A DNA stretch of 64,000 nt from Dipteris shenzhenensis (taxonomy: Eukaryota > Polypodiophyta > Polypodiopsida > Gleicheniales). Positions 41,860 through 54,001 of this stretch are shown piece after piece (position 1 is the stretch's first letter; each line of letters opens with the position of its first letter). Location: assembly GCA_047967505.1 (NCBI GenBank), contig CM106540.1; one strand, given 5' to 3'. A program made the position numbers and the translations under genes. The notes below the pieces were generated by a model. That model did not search any database, had not been told where the DNA came from, and saw only the letters and a list, made by a program, of their open reading frames with translations.

Positions 41860-44380
41860 TTCACAATATGGCACAAAGATATAATGTCAGATTGAAAAGT
41901 TAATGCCGTTGATAAATCGAAATATGGTAATTAGTGTTCTAAAACTTTCATTTCTTGGAGATGTTTGCGAAGCATGCCGCTTCAGTAAACAATAAAGGGT
42001 CAACTTTGGAAGAAGCACCTCTAGGGAAAGAGATACTCTAGATTTGATTCATACAGATGTCTAGGGCTATGCACAAACTTGTAGCAATTATGGTTTTAGT
42101 ATACTATCAAACTATTATCAAGAATGAGTACAACAGATATTGTCAGGTCTATTTCTTAAAAGAAATCCAAAGTTTTTACCGATTTCAAGAGTTCAAAGTT
42201 ACAATAGAGAATCGAATAGGTAGAAAGTTCAAAGTTTGCATATCACATCAAGGAGGTAAATCCATGTCTTTCGCATTCATGACCTTTTGTAGGAATAAAA
42301 TTGAATCTTAAGGAAATTCATATATGTCGATAGTCCTCAATAGAATGTAGTAGCTAAAAGAAAGAATAGGACTTTGGTAGATAATGCTAGAGTGATGATC
42401 AATAAGAAGCATCTTCAAATCCTTATTGGAAAAAAGCATCCACACTACCAATTACTTACTTAATTGGCTTTTGAACAAGCCTGTTCATCAAGGTATGACA
42501 CCTTATGAAGTATTCACTAGATATTAATCATGCATTGGCATGTTTGCATATTTGGATGCATAGCATATGCTCACATACATGAGATGAACATCACAGAAAG
42601 GTGGATATAAACACACAAAAATACACCATGGTTCGCTATAATGATGAGAGCGAAGCATACAAATTGTATGATAGCATTGCCAGAATATCATCTCGAAAAG
42701 CAAAGATTCAAAATGGATTACAAGAGAATGGACACCACCATCTAGGTTGTATTCTCAAAAAGGCAAAGCAATTCAAGTTGAAAGCACCAATTATGCTCTT
42801 ATGACTATCATCAAGAGCCAGTGCACTTTGAAGATGCCATTAACAAAGGAGAATCACATACTAATATGAATGAAGAAATGGATTTTTTATAAAGAATAAA
42901 ACTTGGGATTTATGTGACTTACCACCACCAAGAAAGGAGGCCCCAAGAATAACACTTGGAATTTCTTTGACTGGCCACTACAAAAGAAGGCAATTGCAAA
43001 CAAGTGGGTTTACAAAGTCAAATATATTCCAGATAGTAGCATTGAGATATACAAAGCAAGACTTGCTTTCAAAATGTTTTACAAAATAGTATGGACATGA
43101 TGATGATGAGACTCATGCACTAGTATCCAAGATGGACTCCATAAGAATTTTGATATCTCTAACCACACACGACAAATGGAACATGTATCGGCTCGATGTC
43201 AAAAATGCCTTCTCAATGGATACTTAGATGAAAAAGTATACGTGCAACAACTACCACGGTATGTTGAACAAGGCAAAGAGAGTCAAGGTTGCTAACTCAA
43301 GAAACGTCTCTATGGATTAAAGTAAGCACCAAAAAGTTGGTGCAATAGAATTAGCAATATTTTCTTGGTTTAGAATACCTCAAGTCCAATGCAAATTGTA
43401 CTCTCTAATACAAGTTCATGAGAAATTTAACTTTTGTATGTGATGATCTAATTGTATAGTAAGCAATGAAAGCTTCATCATCAAGTTGAAACAAGACTTA
43501 TTTTGCAAAGTTTGATATGAAAAATCTTTTTCCTCGTGCATTATTGTCTTGGCATTGCGTTGTGGAGGGACTCAAATAGCACCTTTATGAGCCAGTAGAA
43601 AAATGTGAATAGTCTCTCAAAGAAGTTTCATATCGCAAATTGGAAGATTGTGGCCACTCCCATGGAGCACAAATTGAAACTTATGAAAGATCCAAAAAAG
43701 CATTTATCAAATGACAAGTTTTATCGATAGCTCATTGAATCTGATACATATGACTATCACAAGGTCAGATATTAGCTATGCAATAAATTCACTAGCACAT
43801 ATTGAACTCATGGAAAATTCAAATAGTCTCATTGAGATGTAGCCAAGAGAGACTTGAGGTACATCGAGGTACAAGAAATTTGGAATAGAATACACAAGCA
43901 ACTATCTAAGGTTTCATAGATAGTGTGACAATAATTCTGTTGAAGATCATTAGACCTAGAGATCCACACAAAGATAGGCATTTTTTCCTGGACAACAAGG
44001 TGCTACATCATGGTTGTTAAACAAACAACCAACTGTTCCTTTGTCTTCAATAGAAGCATACTATAAAGAAGTCACAATCGGTGCATGTCAGGCTATATTA
44101 CTCAGAAAACTATTGTCAAAAACATATTATTTTGATGAGACAAAGCCAACAAAAATATACTTTAATAATCAATCGACTCAAGTCTTAGCTGAGAATCTAG
44201 GATATCATTAAAGCACACTGATTTTAAGGATTAATTAATCAAAGAAAGAGTATTACTTGATGATATTACATTGCAACATTGTGATATCAAACATAATGTT
44301 GCAAGCAACTTACCAAACCACTTGGGAAAGAGCTTTTCAAGAAACTCAAAGAAATGACATTTTTGTTAAGGGGATGTGAT
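41860..44380 (+). pseudogene. Ty1/Copia pol remnant: integrase, RT and RNase H
   Basis: The pre-integrase zinc region appears near 41910-41990 (NMVISVLKLSFLGDVCEACR). Integrase follows: DLIHTDV near 42045, KRKNRTLVDNARVMI near 42355 and FGCIAYAHIHEMN near 42560. RT is in pieces: LVSKMDSIRILISLTTHDKW, MYRLDVKNAFS and LKKRLYGLK between 43110 and 43320. RNase H is near 44014-44211: KQPTVPLSSIEAYYKEVTIG and LSKTYYFDETKPTKIYFNNQ, then NVASNLPNHLGK near 44300. Nearly every segment is in a different frame. A purine run, AAGGGGATG, at about 44369-44377 marks the end of pol. It is a complete-length but dead pol. Confidence 0.85.
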
Positions 44381-44800
44381 GGAATGTGGTGTTCAACACT
44401 TCTTCATGTCCCCAAAATCATCAAGTTAAGGAAAGGACAATTCCATAATGTCAATCTTAAAGGAAGGTGATGAGGATTCATCTCAACATGATGTTTCATA
44501 CTATGAATAGCACTAACACAAAAGAGTGCTAAAAAGGAAAAAGGGTTGAAAACCCTAAAGTTGTTTGTATATATTCATTATTTTCAACTAATCAAGTGTA
44601 TAGCTAGTCATTTTTTGTTTATTCTCTAGCTACTTCCTCTCTCTCTCTCCTCATCTTCGCTCTTCTTTTCTCCCTCCTCATATTTGCTCACCACCCTATA
44701 CTAAAGGAGAGTTCTATTTCACAAAATTTCATAAGGAAAACATACTCTCCAAGTGCCTTTATATGCAGCTAATATGCCCCCTTCCTAATTTTGATATAGT
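44381..44800 (+). repeat. Candidate 3' LTR of the Copia remnant
   Basis: It follows the purine tract directly. It contains a TATA-like GTATATATTC at about 44567-44576 and a pyrimidine-rich stretch (44635-44680), as in Copia LTR U3-R regions. No matching 5' LTR was found upstream, so borders are approximate. Confidence 0.35.
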
Positions 44801-46760
44801 CCCTTAGTGGTAGAATGTGTGTGCAATCATGAGTGAGTACATGAAGATGTAAAAAAGGGAGAGGACTGATTAGAATCTCATGCAAGAATGACAAGTGGCA
44901 ATTACTTCTAGGGCTTAATCCCACATGCAAAGTGGTAACCCTATGTCAAGGCATATAAGCCTTGGATGGAGAGGACCTCTAATACCTCCATTGAATGCCA
45001 CATGTTAAAAATATTGACATGATATTAAAGATTCCCTATGATTGTGCATGGCAAAAAGAGTCGATGGAGATACCTTCCACATGGTAACAGAGGAGACCTG
45101 GGTAGGCACATGATAGCAAAAAAAGACCTAGGTATGCAAGATTTATTGTCACAGTGGCACATGGTAGATTAGCAAGTAGAATTGAAAGGCGGTGAAGAGC
45201 ATGGACCAATTAGCAAAACTTCAAACACAATATAGCCTATGAGCAGCAGGTGGAGATAAAACTAACATGGCATTGAAGCAAAAATGTTAGTACTAGACTA
45301 CAAAGAGCTAGATAGGCATAGACTGAGGTACACATAGAAAGGGTGGACACATGGTAGAAAACCAAATGAGCTACAATAAAGGCATGGCGTGGAGTTATTA
45401 CACAAGTGGTGGATGGAAAAAAGACTATAAATTAAATGCAAAAGGCAAGTGGGACTATTCACAATTGTGACATGGGATTAATACATTGGCAATGGTGGAT
45501 GGCAAAAGGTCTAGAAAGGGCATGCAAAAGGCAAGTGGGACTACTCGAGCTACAACAAAAAATCTAACATGCTGAAAGGCTTGCCAAGATCTCAAGCATC
45601 AACATGGTATATATTTTGTAGATGTTGTCTTGCTACAAGCTCCTCATTTTCTACTTCAGTGGCATCCCTTATAGTGTGGTCATCCTAGGCTTAAAATAGC
45701 ATGAGGGTTACAAGGATTTGGAATGCTTAATGGCCTTGTGGGTGGTTGAAAAATCGAAAGTTCAAAGGAGGAGTGAGGGAGAGGGAGTTCAATAAAGTTG
45801 GAAAAGACTAGAAGTTGGGTGCTAGTGCTAGGCTAGTTAGTCTTCTGAAGTGGGTACTAAGGTATGTCAATAGCGAAGTCTTATAATAATTTTCTAGCTC
45901 ATTGTTTGGCTCGAGTGGGTTTTGGACCTATTGGAGAGAACCATAACTAGACTAGTCATCTTCTACCATATTTCTCATGCTGTATTTTGAAGGAGACGAT
46001 CCCTATATTGCTTAATCTTTTTATGCATGTGTATACTAGATCCCAAATGGAAGTGGTACTTGAAGGGTAGTATTGCATGTTGGAAATGCTATGCAAGTAC
46101 ACCCCTGTATTTTTTGCCTTGTCCCACCCCTAATATTGTAGCCACTCAAGACTTATGATGATGATGTCTAGTTTGGCATGATAACCAATTAGATCTTAGG
46201 GTCTTTCTAATTCAATTAATTTACAGGAGTCATCGAATGTTGCTATGAAATTAACGGGTGCATGGGTAGGTCAAGATTAATGGTGAGATCAATGAGGGAG
46301 AGTGACTCATGTGGACGAAGGTCATGGTGATGGTGGGGTGAGAGTAGGTACTAGTTTTGTTGAGGAGGTTAGGAAAGGGGGGGCACCTAAAGATCGCTAA
46401 AGTAATAAGTCATGCTAGAGCATGGAAATGGAAATGGTGTTGAGGTGTAAGAGTAAGATTGGACAGGGGAGAAAGGGGCCATCAAAAGGTCATCCAATCC
46501 TTTAGCATATATCACAAGGTTGAGCTTACATTGTAGTCATTCATCTGGCTTAGGAGCTATAGAAACAAACTCAACCATAGCCATCAGTCGTGCAATCTCT
46601 AGTTGTTGTCCATTCATTTTTTGTTGCATTTGATAGATTTGATATGTGTATTGTTTCCCTTATAGATTGGATTTGACTTTATAGACTATCAAATCTTGTT
46701 GCGCGTATTCATAGGTGTTAGTGGCACATGTGTGGGCCTCAACCAATTCTATAGTTGCTC
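44801..46760. other. Spacer without recognised gene
   Basis: No coding domain seen. Around 45400-45545 a phrase GCAAAAGGCAAGTGGGACTA occurs twice about 80 bases apart, each preceded by GGTGGATGGNAAAA, indicating a small old duplication. Confidence 0.45.
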
Positions 46761-46762
46761 GG

Positions 46763-46965
46763 GTTGGGCATTTGTATTTCCCACCTCCTTTTCCTATTGG
46801 ATGGGCTTGCCCTTACTCATAGTGTGCCGTAGGGATCTTGTTTGGATCTAAATGAAATTAACTGATCGATTTGGGCATTTGGAATTTCCCATTCGGCTCC
46901 CTATTGGATGGCCTTGCCCTTATGGTTAGTGTGTTGTAGGGTCTTGTTTGCATCTAAGGATATTA
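46763..46965. repeat. Tandem duplication of ~107 bp
   Basis: TTGGGCATTTG, TTTCCCA, CTATTGGATGG, CTTGCCCTTA and GTAGGGTCTTGTTTG-type phrases occur in both copies (about 46763-46865 and 46870-46965). It is noncoding. Confidence 0.8.
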
Positions 46966-47654
46966 GCCTACATGTACAAGGGACCCATGTTAGTTCTCTC
47001 TCGCTTGGCGTCTTTAGGGTAGAATACATCTTCCTATGTGGTCTAGTATACAATTACTATTGTTGCCATTTATGCCATACTCAAGAGGGGAAATCTACCA
47101 CTATGCAACACAATAGGATGCTTGTCACAACATGGGACTGCCAATCTATAGTTTTTGATATGAAAGCATGTTTATTTCACTGAAGAAGCGAGCTGCCCAA
47201 TTTGATGCTGCATATTTTTCTTGGTATAGCCACACTAAAATTTTTGGGTAGATTGCAGAGTGGTGGTCGGACCACCAGAATCATGTAAATAGAGCAAGAT
47301 AGTGAGATGCCTTCAGTGAATCTGGGTGCTTTAAGTCCTACAAGGGATTTGTTGATGATTCCATTGGATGTCCATGTCCACCAACCCATCTAGACCCTAG
47401 TAGATGGGTATTGAAAGGCAAGTCCTTGTATATCTACGTTTATAGGCTTTTTTCATGGAGTGTCTTCTAGTTCTTGAGCTAGAGGACCTATTAGGGTCAA
47501 ATGTTTTGGTCTCCAAAGCTTGCTTTAAGGTGGTGTGGTAGGTGTTGGACGTTCATCAGGAAAAATGGTGTCTATAGAAATGTTGACATTTTGAGGAACC
47601 CAAATACAAATGTTGTGAAATCCTTGGTACTAGAGTAAATATTTCCATATCCAC

Positions 47655-47860
47655 GTGTTTGATTGGCCCCTTGAATTGCCTCCAAGTATCCATGCTACCT
47701 TGGTGGGAGGGGTTGTTGGTAGCAAGATTTCTCTAGCATATAAAAATAATAGTGGCCCCTTGGATGGCCTCATCCTTTTTGAGTCTCGAGGTTATCTTGG
47801 TAGAAAATGGTGTTGGTGGCAAAGTTTCTCTAGCATATAAAAATATGCTTGATTGTTGTT
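47655..47860. repeat. Tandem duplication of ~95 bp
   Basis: Both copies carry TGGCCCCTTG, GGTTGTTGGT- or GTGTTGGTGG-type sequence, and TTTCTCTAGCATATAAAAAT (near 47728 and 47823). Confidence 0.8.
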
Positions 47861-48930
47861 GGTCTAGGAGTAAGTCCTTGCAAACCCACTTGTATGATGT
47901 GGATGTTGTGGATCATCATCATTCTCGAGCATATGTCATACAGGAAAGCGATTGTTGAAGGCATGGTTATTTGGGTACCATGCTGCATTTCCTCATTTGC
48001 AAGAAACATATTCCCATGTTCATTTGCAAAATGATTGTGACTAGAATGTTCAATATGATAATGTCCTCTTCCACAAAAATTCCCTCGATTACTGTCGGAT
48101 TGACTGCCTTTGTCGTACTGCTTCTTGCAACAATCTCTTTCATAGTGTCCAAACTTATGACAGTAGTTGCACCGAATATTTGACACGTTGGTGGATGCAT
48201 TCCCTCGTCCTTGGAATCTTCCTCGATTGGAATGATTTCCTCTTTGCTGATTCTGATGTTGCTGAGGATGATGTTGATGTTGATTCTGACCACTTTTCTG
48301 GAATGATCTGCCTCTGCCTTTGCCTCTGCTTCTGCCTGAAGTTGTGAATGCCTGATCATTAGAATGACCTTTGCGTGCTTGAATGGCCTAAGTCCTGACT
48401 TCTTCACCAAGTAGGACTGACTGAAGTTCTTCCACTGTCGGAATTTGCCGTTGGATGGTAATACTCTGGACTAGATTCTTGTATCCCTCTCCTAGTCCAT
48501 TCACGATGACTTGAACCATTTCTATTGGATTCATAGTCTCTCCTGCTGCTACGACTTGATTGTTGTAGTATTTGATCTGGAGTATATAAGCATGACTAGT
48601 TTGGCTACTGTTGCGAAAACTCTGGTTGATTTGGTTTCTCAGTGTGAGAATCCTGGATGTGTTCTTGGACTTGTAGAGAGCTGCGAACATATCCCATGCT
48701 TCCTTGGATGTCTTGACGGTGTTGAGCTATCCATTTGCAACTATTGAGGCATGATGCATCCATTGATGTGAATAGGCTCATTTGATTGGAAGGTCGGTGG
48801 CACCACTGGTAAGGGGGGCACCTCATGCTGTGTTGAGAGCATACCTTTGAGAGTTGAATCATCATAAATGAATTGTCATTCATTGAACCTACAATGTGGC
48901 TATTGTATCGATCCAACCAATCTTGCAATG
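47830..48930 (-). pseudogene. Ty1/Copia gag with intact CCHC knuckle
   Basis: Read right to left. The N-terminal part near 48928-48690 is frame-shifted (QDWLDRYNSHIVGSMND). The central gag domain at 48690-48388 reads LRNQINQSFRNSSQTSHAYI, MNPIEMVQVIVNGLGEGYKN and TVEELQSVLLGEEVR. A Gln/His- and Lys-rich linker follows. The zinc knuckle at 48171-48130 is CNYCHKFGHYERDC, a complete C-x2-C-x4-H-x4-C. Frame changes occur near 48390 and 48190. The protein would coat and package element RNA. It is a different Copia family from the gag at 70-909. Confidence 0.85.
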
Positions 48931-49099
48931 GGTTGATTCAATCCAAGGCCTCCCTAGTAGTATTTGTTAGGTCCTTGCAATTACAAGGATTACATAATAC
49001 TTGCATGACAAAGATTGATTACCCATTGAAGTGTTAATGTACATTGTACCTTCCACACTCAAACCTCTTCATCAACCATTGACATTGTGCAAACGTAGG

Positions 49100-50535
49100 A
49101 TTCAAGGGTACCTATTTTAGATCTTTCCACGTTTTTTACATGAGAAGGTTGTAATTAGCTCTTGCATCAATGAGGGTAGGTACTAACTTTCCACTTTGAA
49201 CACGTGGTAGGTCAATCTATAATCAAAATTAGGTCATTGCTCATTCCTCATAATTATCTATATCCACCACATTAGCAACATTATTTGAAATATGAGTTCT
49301 ACCTTCTATCATTTCATGTGTCAACCTCCTAGCTTATTAATGGTTTTGTCCTAGGGGATATCTTACATCCTGGTTTTTAATCTTATCCTCATCTAACTCC
49401 ACCATCAACCCTGAGGCAATTAATTGACTCCTTTGCCTGTCATAATTAGGAGGGAACTCCTATTGGGTAGGTGTAGTTTTGCTATATTGGATCCAATGCA
49501 AGTTGGATTCAGCATTCTCTTCAATTCTTACCCCTTTCATGTAAAAGGGAGTTTTATAACTTCATCTATGTTCAATAATTTGGGGCCGGTGGTCGACTAG
49601 TATATTTATATTTACCAAAACATGCAGCCAATTCTTTGATTCTTTTGGCTCAATACCATACTTGGGTTCATCATCTTCACTCGGTGGATCTTTGCATGGC
49701 TAGCACACATTTACCAAAGTTCACTTATAGGTGGTCATAGATTCCTCAATATAAAGGCCTTTTGCTCAGATGGTTTTCCAAGAGTGCAAATCTGTTTTCC
49801 AGATTTGATCTTCTTTTCTTAGATAGTCACAATTGTAGAACCAATAATGGATAAGCTCGGTAGCTCTCATGAATGGGTGTTCAAATCACTTGACAGGAGA
49901 GGTTGTAGTTGAAAATCAATCACCACAAATGAACGTTTAAAGGTCATATGGAAGGTCTTTATTTAACATCCAAGAGGATGCCCATTGACCTTGTGCATGT
50001 TCCAACCTCTAGTTTAGCTAGGATTCCTTAGCCCCATTTCTTCTAGCATTGCTTAATGATAAAGCTCACTCCCACTGTGCCATCTACTATGGTTGTCACT
50101 TTCTGATCCCAATTACTAAATGGGTAGGATGGTGTCAGTTTTTTCACTAGTATCTTTAATAGGCTATCCTTCTCCACCCTTCTCTTAAGGCTTGGGCCCT
50201 CATGCATGATGGATTTGTAGTTTTCCTTTCCATTATTTGCTATGGGAAGCCTCCCTTCCATCCAATCTGATAAGTCCCTCCATAGGGTTGATAACAAAGT
50301 GGAAATGGGTATTCTAATTTGTGTGAACAAAAATAAGGATAAATCTTTTAAGATCCCTCTACCCATGCACATACCCTCTAGTGTAAGTGGTAATTCTTCA
50401 AAATGCACATACCCTCTACCCGTGCACATACCCGCTAGTGTAGGTGGCATTTCTTCAAAATATTTCTTCAAACCAACCAAAGAAAAGTTGCACTCTTCAT
50501 GCTGGTGGAGTATAGTTAGCTCTTCCTCAAACATC
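49100..50535 (-). pseudogene. Gypsy-like gag/protease remnant
   Basis: Near 49210-49130 the minus strand reads SGKLVPTLIDARANYNLLM, resembling a retropepsin active-site segment with D-A-R in place of D-S/T-G. Upstream, near 49510, it reads RIEENAESNLHWIQY. The open frame 50534-50043 encodes 163 residues with two copies of a short motif (TLAGMCTGRGYVHFEE and TLEGMCMGRG) produced by a ~60-base duplication at about 50360-50450. Its family is uncertain. It ends at the border of the LTR array at 50592. Confidence 0.45.
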
Positions 50536-50591
50536 TTAATAACTAGGTCAAGTCTAGACCTTCAATTTGCAATAAACTCTTCCTCCCTTAT

Positions 50592-51187
50592 CCTGTTTGC
50601 AGCAGGTAAAGACTAAGAGTAGTCCAGATAGAGGGCGGACTAGGCAGGTATTGTGCGGGCTATCTACACAAGGTGTACAGAGCTGTTGGACGCTGGAAAG
50701 GCCCAGGAAACAGTCAGAACAGGGGTGAATTGGCCAGGGCAGATAGACGCCTCCATGGAGCAGAAGCTGGACCAGATTTAGGGGTGCATATGCCCTCAAA
50801 GAAGGCGAACAAGCTGCAGGATATGGCGCACCAGATCTGGGCCAGGAAAGGCCTCATATACAGGGGTATCTAACTGTGGTACGCCAGGGTCAGTGGCAGC
50901 AAGCCACATGGCCAGGCAGGGCCATGAAGGCCTGCTTATAGGCCAGGCAGAGGCAGCCAACCAGGCCGACTTGCAGGTCAGCTGGTGCGGCCCTGCTGCA
51001 CGGTTTTTGGACAGCATACGTCGGCTCCTTAGGGCTGCTGGTTGGCCAGAAAGAAGCCCCCATATAAGGCATGCTGGTCGGCCACTTTGGGGGGCACCCA
51101 GCCCCCATATAAGGGGGCCTTTAAGGCCTCATGAGTCACTAGGAGTCCATACGAGGAGCAGACTGGAGCTGCAAGGGAGCATGCCAT
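50592..51187 (+). repeat. LTR A, truncated at both ends
   Basis: It starts inside the LTR at TGTTTGCAGCAGG and ends at GGAGCTGCAAGGGAGC. There it is joined to a point about 15-25 bases inside the next LTR. It carries the promoter motif in mutated form (CATATAAG at 51106-51113). Confidence 0.85.
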
Positions 51188-52929
51188 CTGGATTGCTCGA
51201 ATTTGAAGGTGGGTATGTGCTTAAGTGGTGTGCCATCAGGTGATGGACCTGTGTGCCAGGGTGGTGTGCTTATGTGGAACTGGACCTGGCGGAGGAAGAG
51301 CCACTAGATGAAAGCCAGGAAACGAGATTGTTCCAGAGGGTTTCGAGATGAAAGCCAATGAAGTATCTTCCTTGACGAGTCGGGATCAGAATGAGATGTC
51401 TCGGTGAGAGAGGGTGTAAAAAAGTAACCTCCCATCTGTAAGCCCCCATACGTGGAGTGCATGGGGGAGGTGGACTGAGTGTTAGGGTTTTCACACGGGC
51501 AACACTTTGGTTGCCATCTGGGTAGCAAACCCAGAAGGAAAAGCATGAAGAGGGGGCTGCCACATGGGGAGCACCTAGGCTGCCATGTGGGCAACAAGAT
51601 CTCAGAGGAAACCATAGAGAAGGGGCTGCCACATGGGCAGAAAACAGGCTGCCATGTGGGCAGCACAATCAAGAACATACATGGCACGTCAGAGGCCCTC
51701 TGGTGGAGGACTGGATCAGGTGAGATGGTTGCAGGACACATGCGACTGTTTGCAGCAGGTAAATGACCAGATCCGGGACTGAGAGTAGTCCAGATAGAGG
51801 GTGGGGCAGGCGGGTATTGTACGGGCTATCTACACAAGGTGTACGGAGCTTTTGGAGGCTGGAAAGGCCCCCGAAACAGTCAGAACAGGGGCAGCTTGGC
51901 CAGGCCAGATAGGCACCAGGTGGACCAGATTTAGGGCTGGAATATGCCCTGGAAGAAGGCGAACAAGCTGCGGAATGTGGTGTCCCAGATCTGGGCCATG
52001 AAAGGCCTCATTTACAGGGGTATCTGTCTGAGGTAGGCCTGGGCCAGTGGCAGCAAGCAAGAGGACCATGGAGGCCTACTTATAGGCTAGGCAGAGACAG
52101 CCAGTCCAGCCAACTTGCAGGTCGGCTGGTGGAACCCTGCTGGTCAGTTATTTGGATAGCATGGGGCGGCCCATTAGGGCTGAGAAAGAAGCCCCCAAGT
52201 GGTTGGGGAAGGCATGCTGGTCGGCCATTTTGGGGGGCATCCAGCCCCTATATAAGGGGGCCTTTGGGGCCTTACAAGTTACTCACCAGGAGTCCAGCTG
52301 ACTAGCAGATTGGAGCTGCATGGAGCCTTACAGGACATGGACAAAGGAGGTGGCCATCGGCAGCAACAGACAAAGAGCTCATGAGGATTAAGACCCTTGG
52401 CTGTCCTCCGGGGCAGCAAGGAGACTGGGAGTCAGGAGAACCATTTGGGCATCCAGTGTGGCAGCTTCCAGCAAGCCACCCAGAAGGGCTTACATAAGAC
52501 TGAGGAAGGTGACAAGGACCTGCAGACAAAGAGCTCTAGGAAAGGTTGCACCCTTGGCTGTCATCTAGGACAGCAAGATCCAAAGATCAAGAGAAGCATG
52601 GGCCTCATCATTGGCTGCACATCAGGGCAGCAAGGAGGTCAATTCTTCTGGGCATTCACTACCTCACGGGTAGCTGTCTAGAAGAATAGCTCGGAGGAGA
52701 CTAAGTCTACAGAAGCTTAGAAAGGAGCACGCGGCCTCAGGGATCTAGAGGTGCCAAGGAAGAAGTAGGACAACTTTTGGTAAAATCAGAGAACCACACA
52801 CATGCTTGTGACATATACACAGGTAAAGAAGTTGTGGATTCTGTAGTTAAACACTTCCCGCGTGCATTCTTGGGATGCTCTATTAGTCTTCCGTTGCGGG
52901 ATACCCTTTGTATAGGTTCATTTCTAACA
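51188..52929 (+). repeat. LTR B
   Basis: It begins with GGATTGCTCGAATTTGAAGG, a variant of the other LTR starts but lacking the first bases, and ends CATTTCTAACA at 52929. Internal repeats of CTGCCACATGGG and GCTGCCATGTGGGCAGC (an imperfect palindrome) lie near 51560-51665. TATATAAG is at 52249-52256. Confidence 0.85.
52249..52256 (+). promoter_or_regulatory. TATA box of LTR B
   Basis: TATATAAG in the conserved context CAGCCCCTATATAAGGGGGC occurs at the same place in LTRs C (54505-54512) and D (56597-56604, TATATAAA). Strong conservation around it suggests the core promoter, placing the RNA start about 30 bases downstream. Confidence 0.75.
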
Positions 52930-53198
52930 TGGTATCAGAGTCATGATCAGAAGTTCACAGGAATTGGAGCCTGAAGGCAAGGATCTTGCTCAAGGACAAG
53001 CTTGATTCAAAGCTCGAGGGAACCTACTTCGACGTCTGAAGGATTGTGCCCTTGCGAGGAGGGTGGCTCAGGTTCAGATATGTAAATGTGAATTGTTATT
53101 TGGTTGCTGACCTTGCCAGATGGAGGAGGGCTTGAAACAAAACTTGAGAGCATGGTGCCTGGAAGGACCTCAGGCTGGTCACCCATCATGAGGGGGAC
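52930..53198 (+). other. Internal domain 1 (primer site to purine tract)
   Basis: It starts with TGGTATCAGAGTCATGATC, the tRNA-Met primer site plus leader, and ends with the purine tract ATGAGGGGGACAG at about 53188-53200. The 269 bases between hold no reading frame of note. Domains 2 (55352-55610) and 3 (57443-57712) are close copies. Confidence 0.85.
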
Positions 53199-53709
53199 AG
53201 TTGGAGGATGCTGGTACCTGGATTGCTTGAGTTCGAAGGCACGTATGTGACTGAAGGTGGTGGTCCCATCAGGTGCTTCCTTTGATGGATCTGTGTACCA
53301 AGGTCGTGTGATTATGCGAAACTGGACCTGGAAGAGAAGGAGCCACAAGATGAAAAGCCAAGAATCGAGATTAACACTAGATTGTTCTAGAGGGTTTTGA
53401 GATGGAAGCCAATGGAGCGTCTTCATGGATGAGTCAGGATCAGGACGAGATGCGACGGTGAGAGGGCCTGTTGGAGAAGACACCTCCCAATCTGTAAGCC
53501 CCCATACGAGGAGTGAGTGGAGGAAGTGGAATTAGGATTAGGGCTGTCACATGGGCAACACTTTGGTTGCCATGTGTGCAGCAAACCCAGAAGGAAAAGC
53601 ATGAAGAGGGGCCTGCCACATGGGCAGCACCTACGCTGCAATGTGGCAGCAAGCTCTCAGAGAAAACCATAGAGAAGGGGCTGCCACATGGGGCAGCGAA
53701 CAGGCTGCC

Positions 53710-54001
53710 ATGTGGGCAGCACAATAAAGGGCATACTTAGCACGTCAGAGGCTCTCTGGCGGACTGGATTAGAACGGATCAGAGGCGAAATGATTGCAGG
53801 ACACATGCAAATGTTTGCAGAAGGTAAAGGACCACGTCTAGTACTGAGACTAGTCATGTGGGCAGCACAATAAAGGGCATACTTAGCACGTCAGAGGCTC
53901 TCTGGCGGACTGGATTAGAACGGATCAGATGCGAAATGATTGCAGGACACATGCAAATGTTTGCAGAAGGTAAAGGACCACGTCTAGTACTGAGACTAGT
54001 C
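53710..54001. repeat. 146-bp tandem duplication inside LTR C
   Basis: Copies 53710-53855 and 53856-54001 differ at one position by eye (CAGAGGCGAA against CAGATGCGAA). LTRs B and D have a single copy, so the duplication happened in this LTR and is recent. Confidence 0.95.

Noticed and set aside
47177-47389. Minus-strand 70-codon frame
   Set aside because: No conserved motif and no supporting context; probably chance.
51270-51741. Cys/Pro/His-rich minus-strand frames in the LTR array (also 53440-53724 and 55808-56035)
   Set aside because: They are antisense readings of the CTGCCACATGGG repeat inside LTRs and recur only because the LTR recurs.
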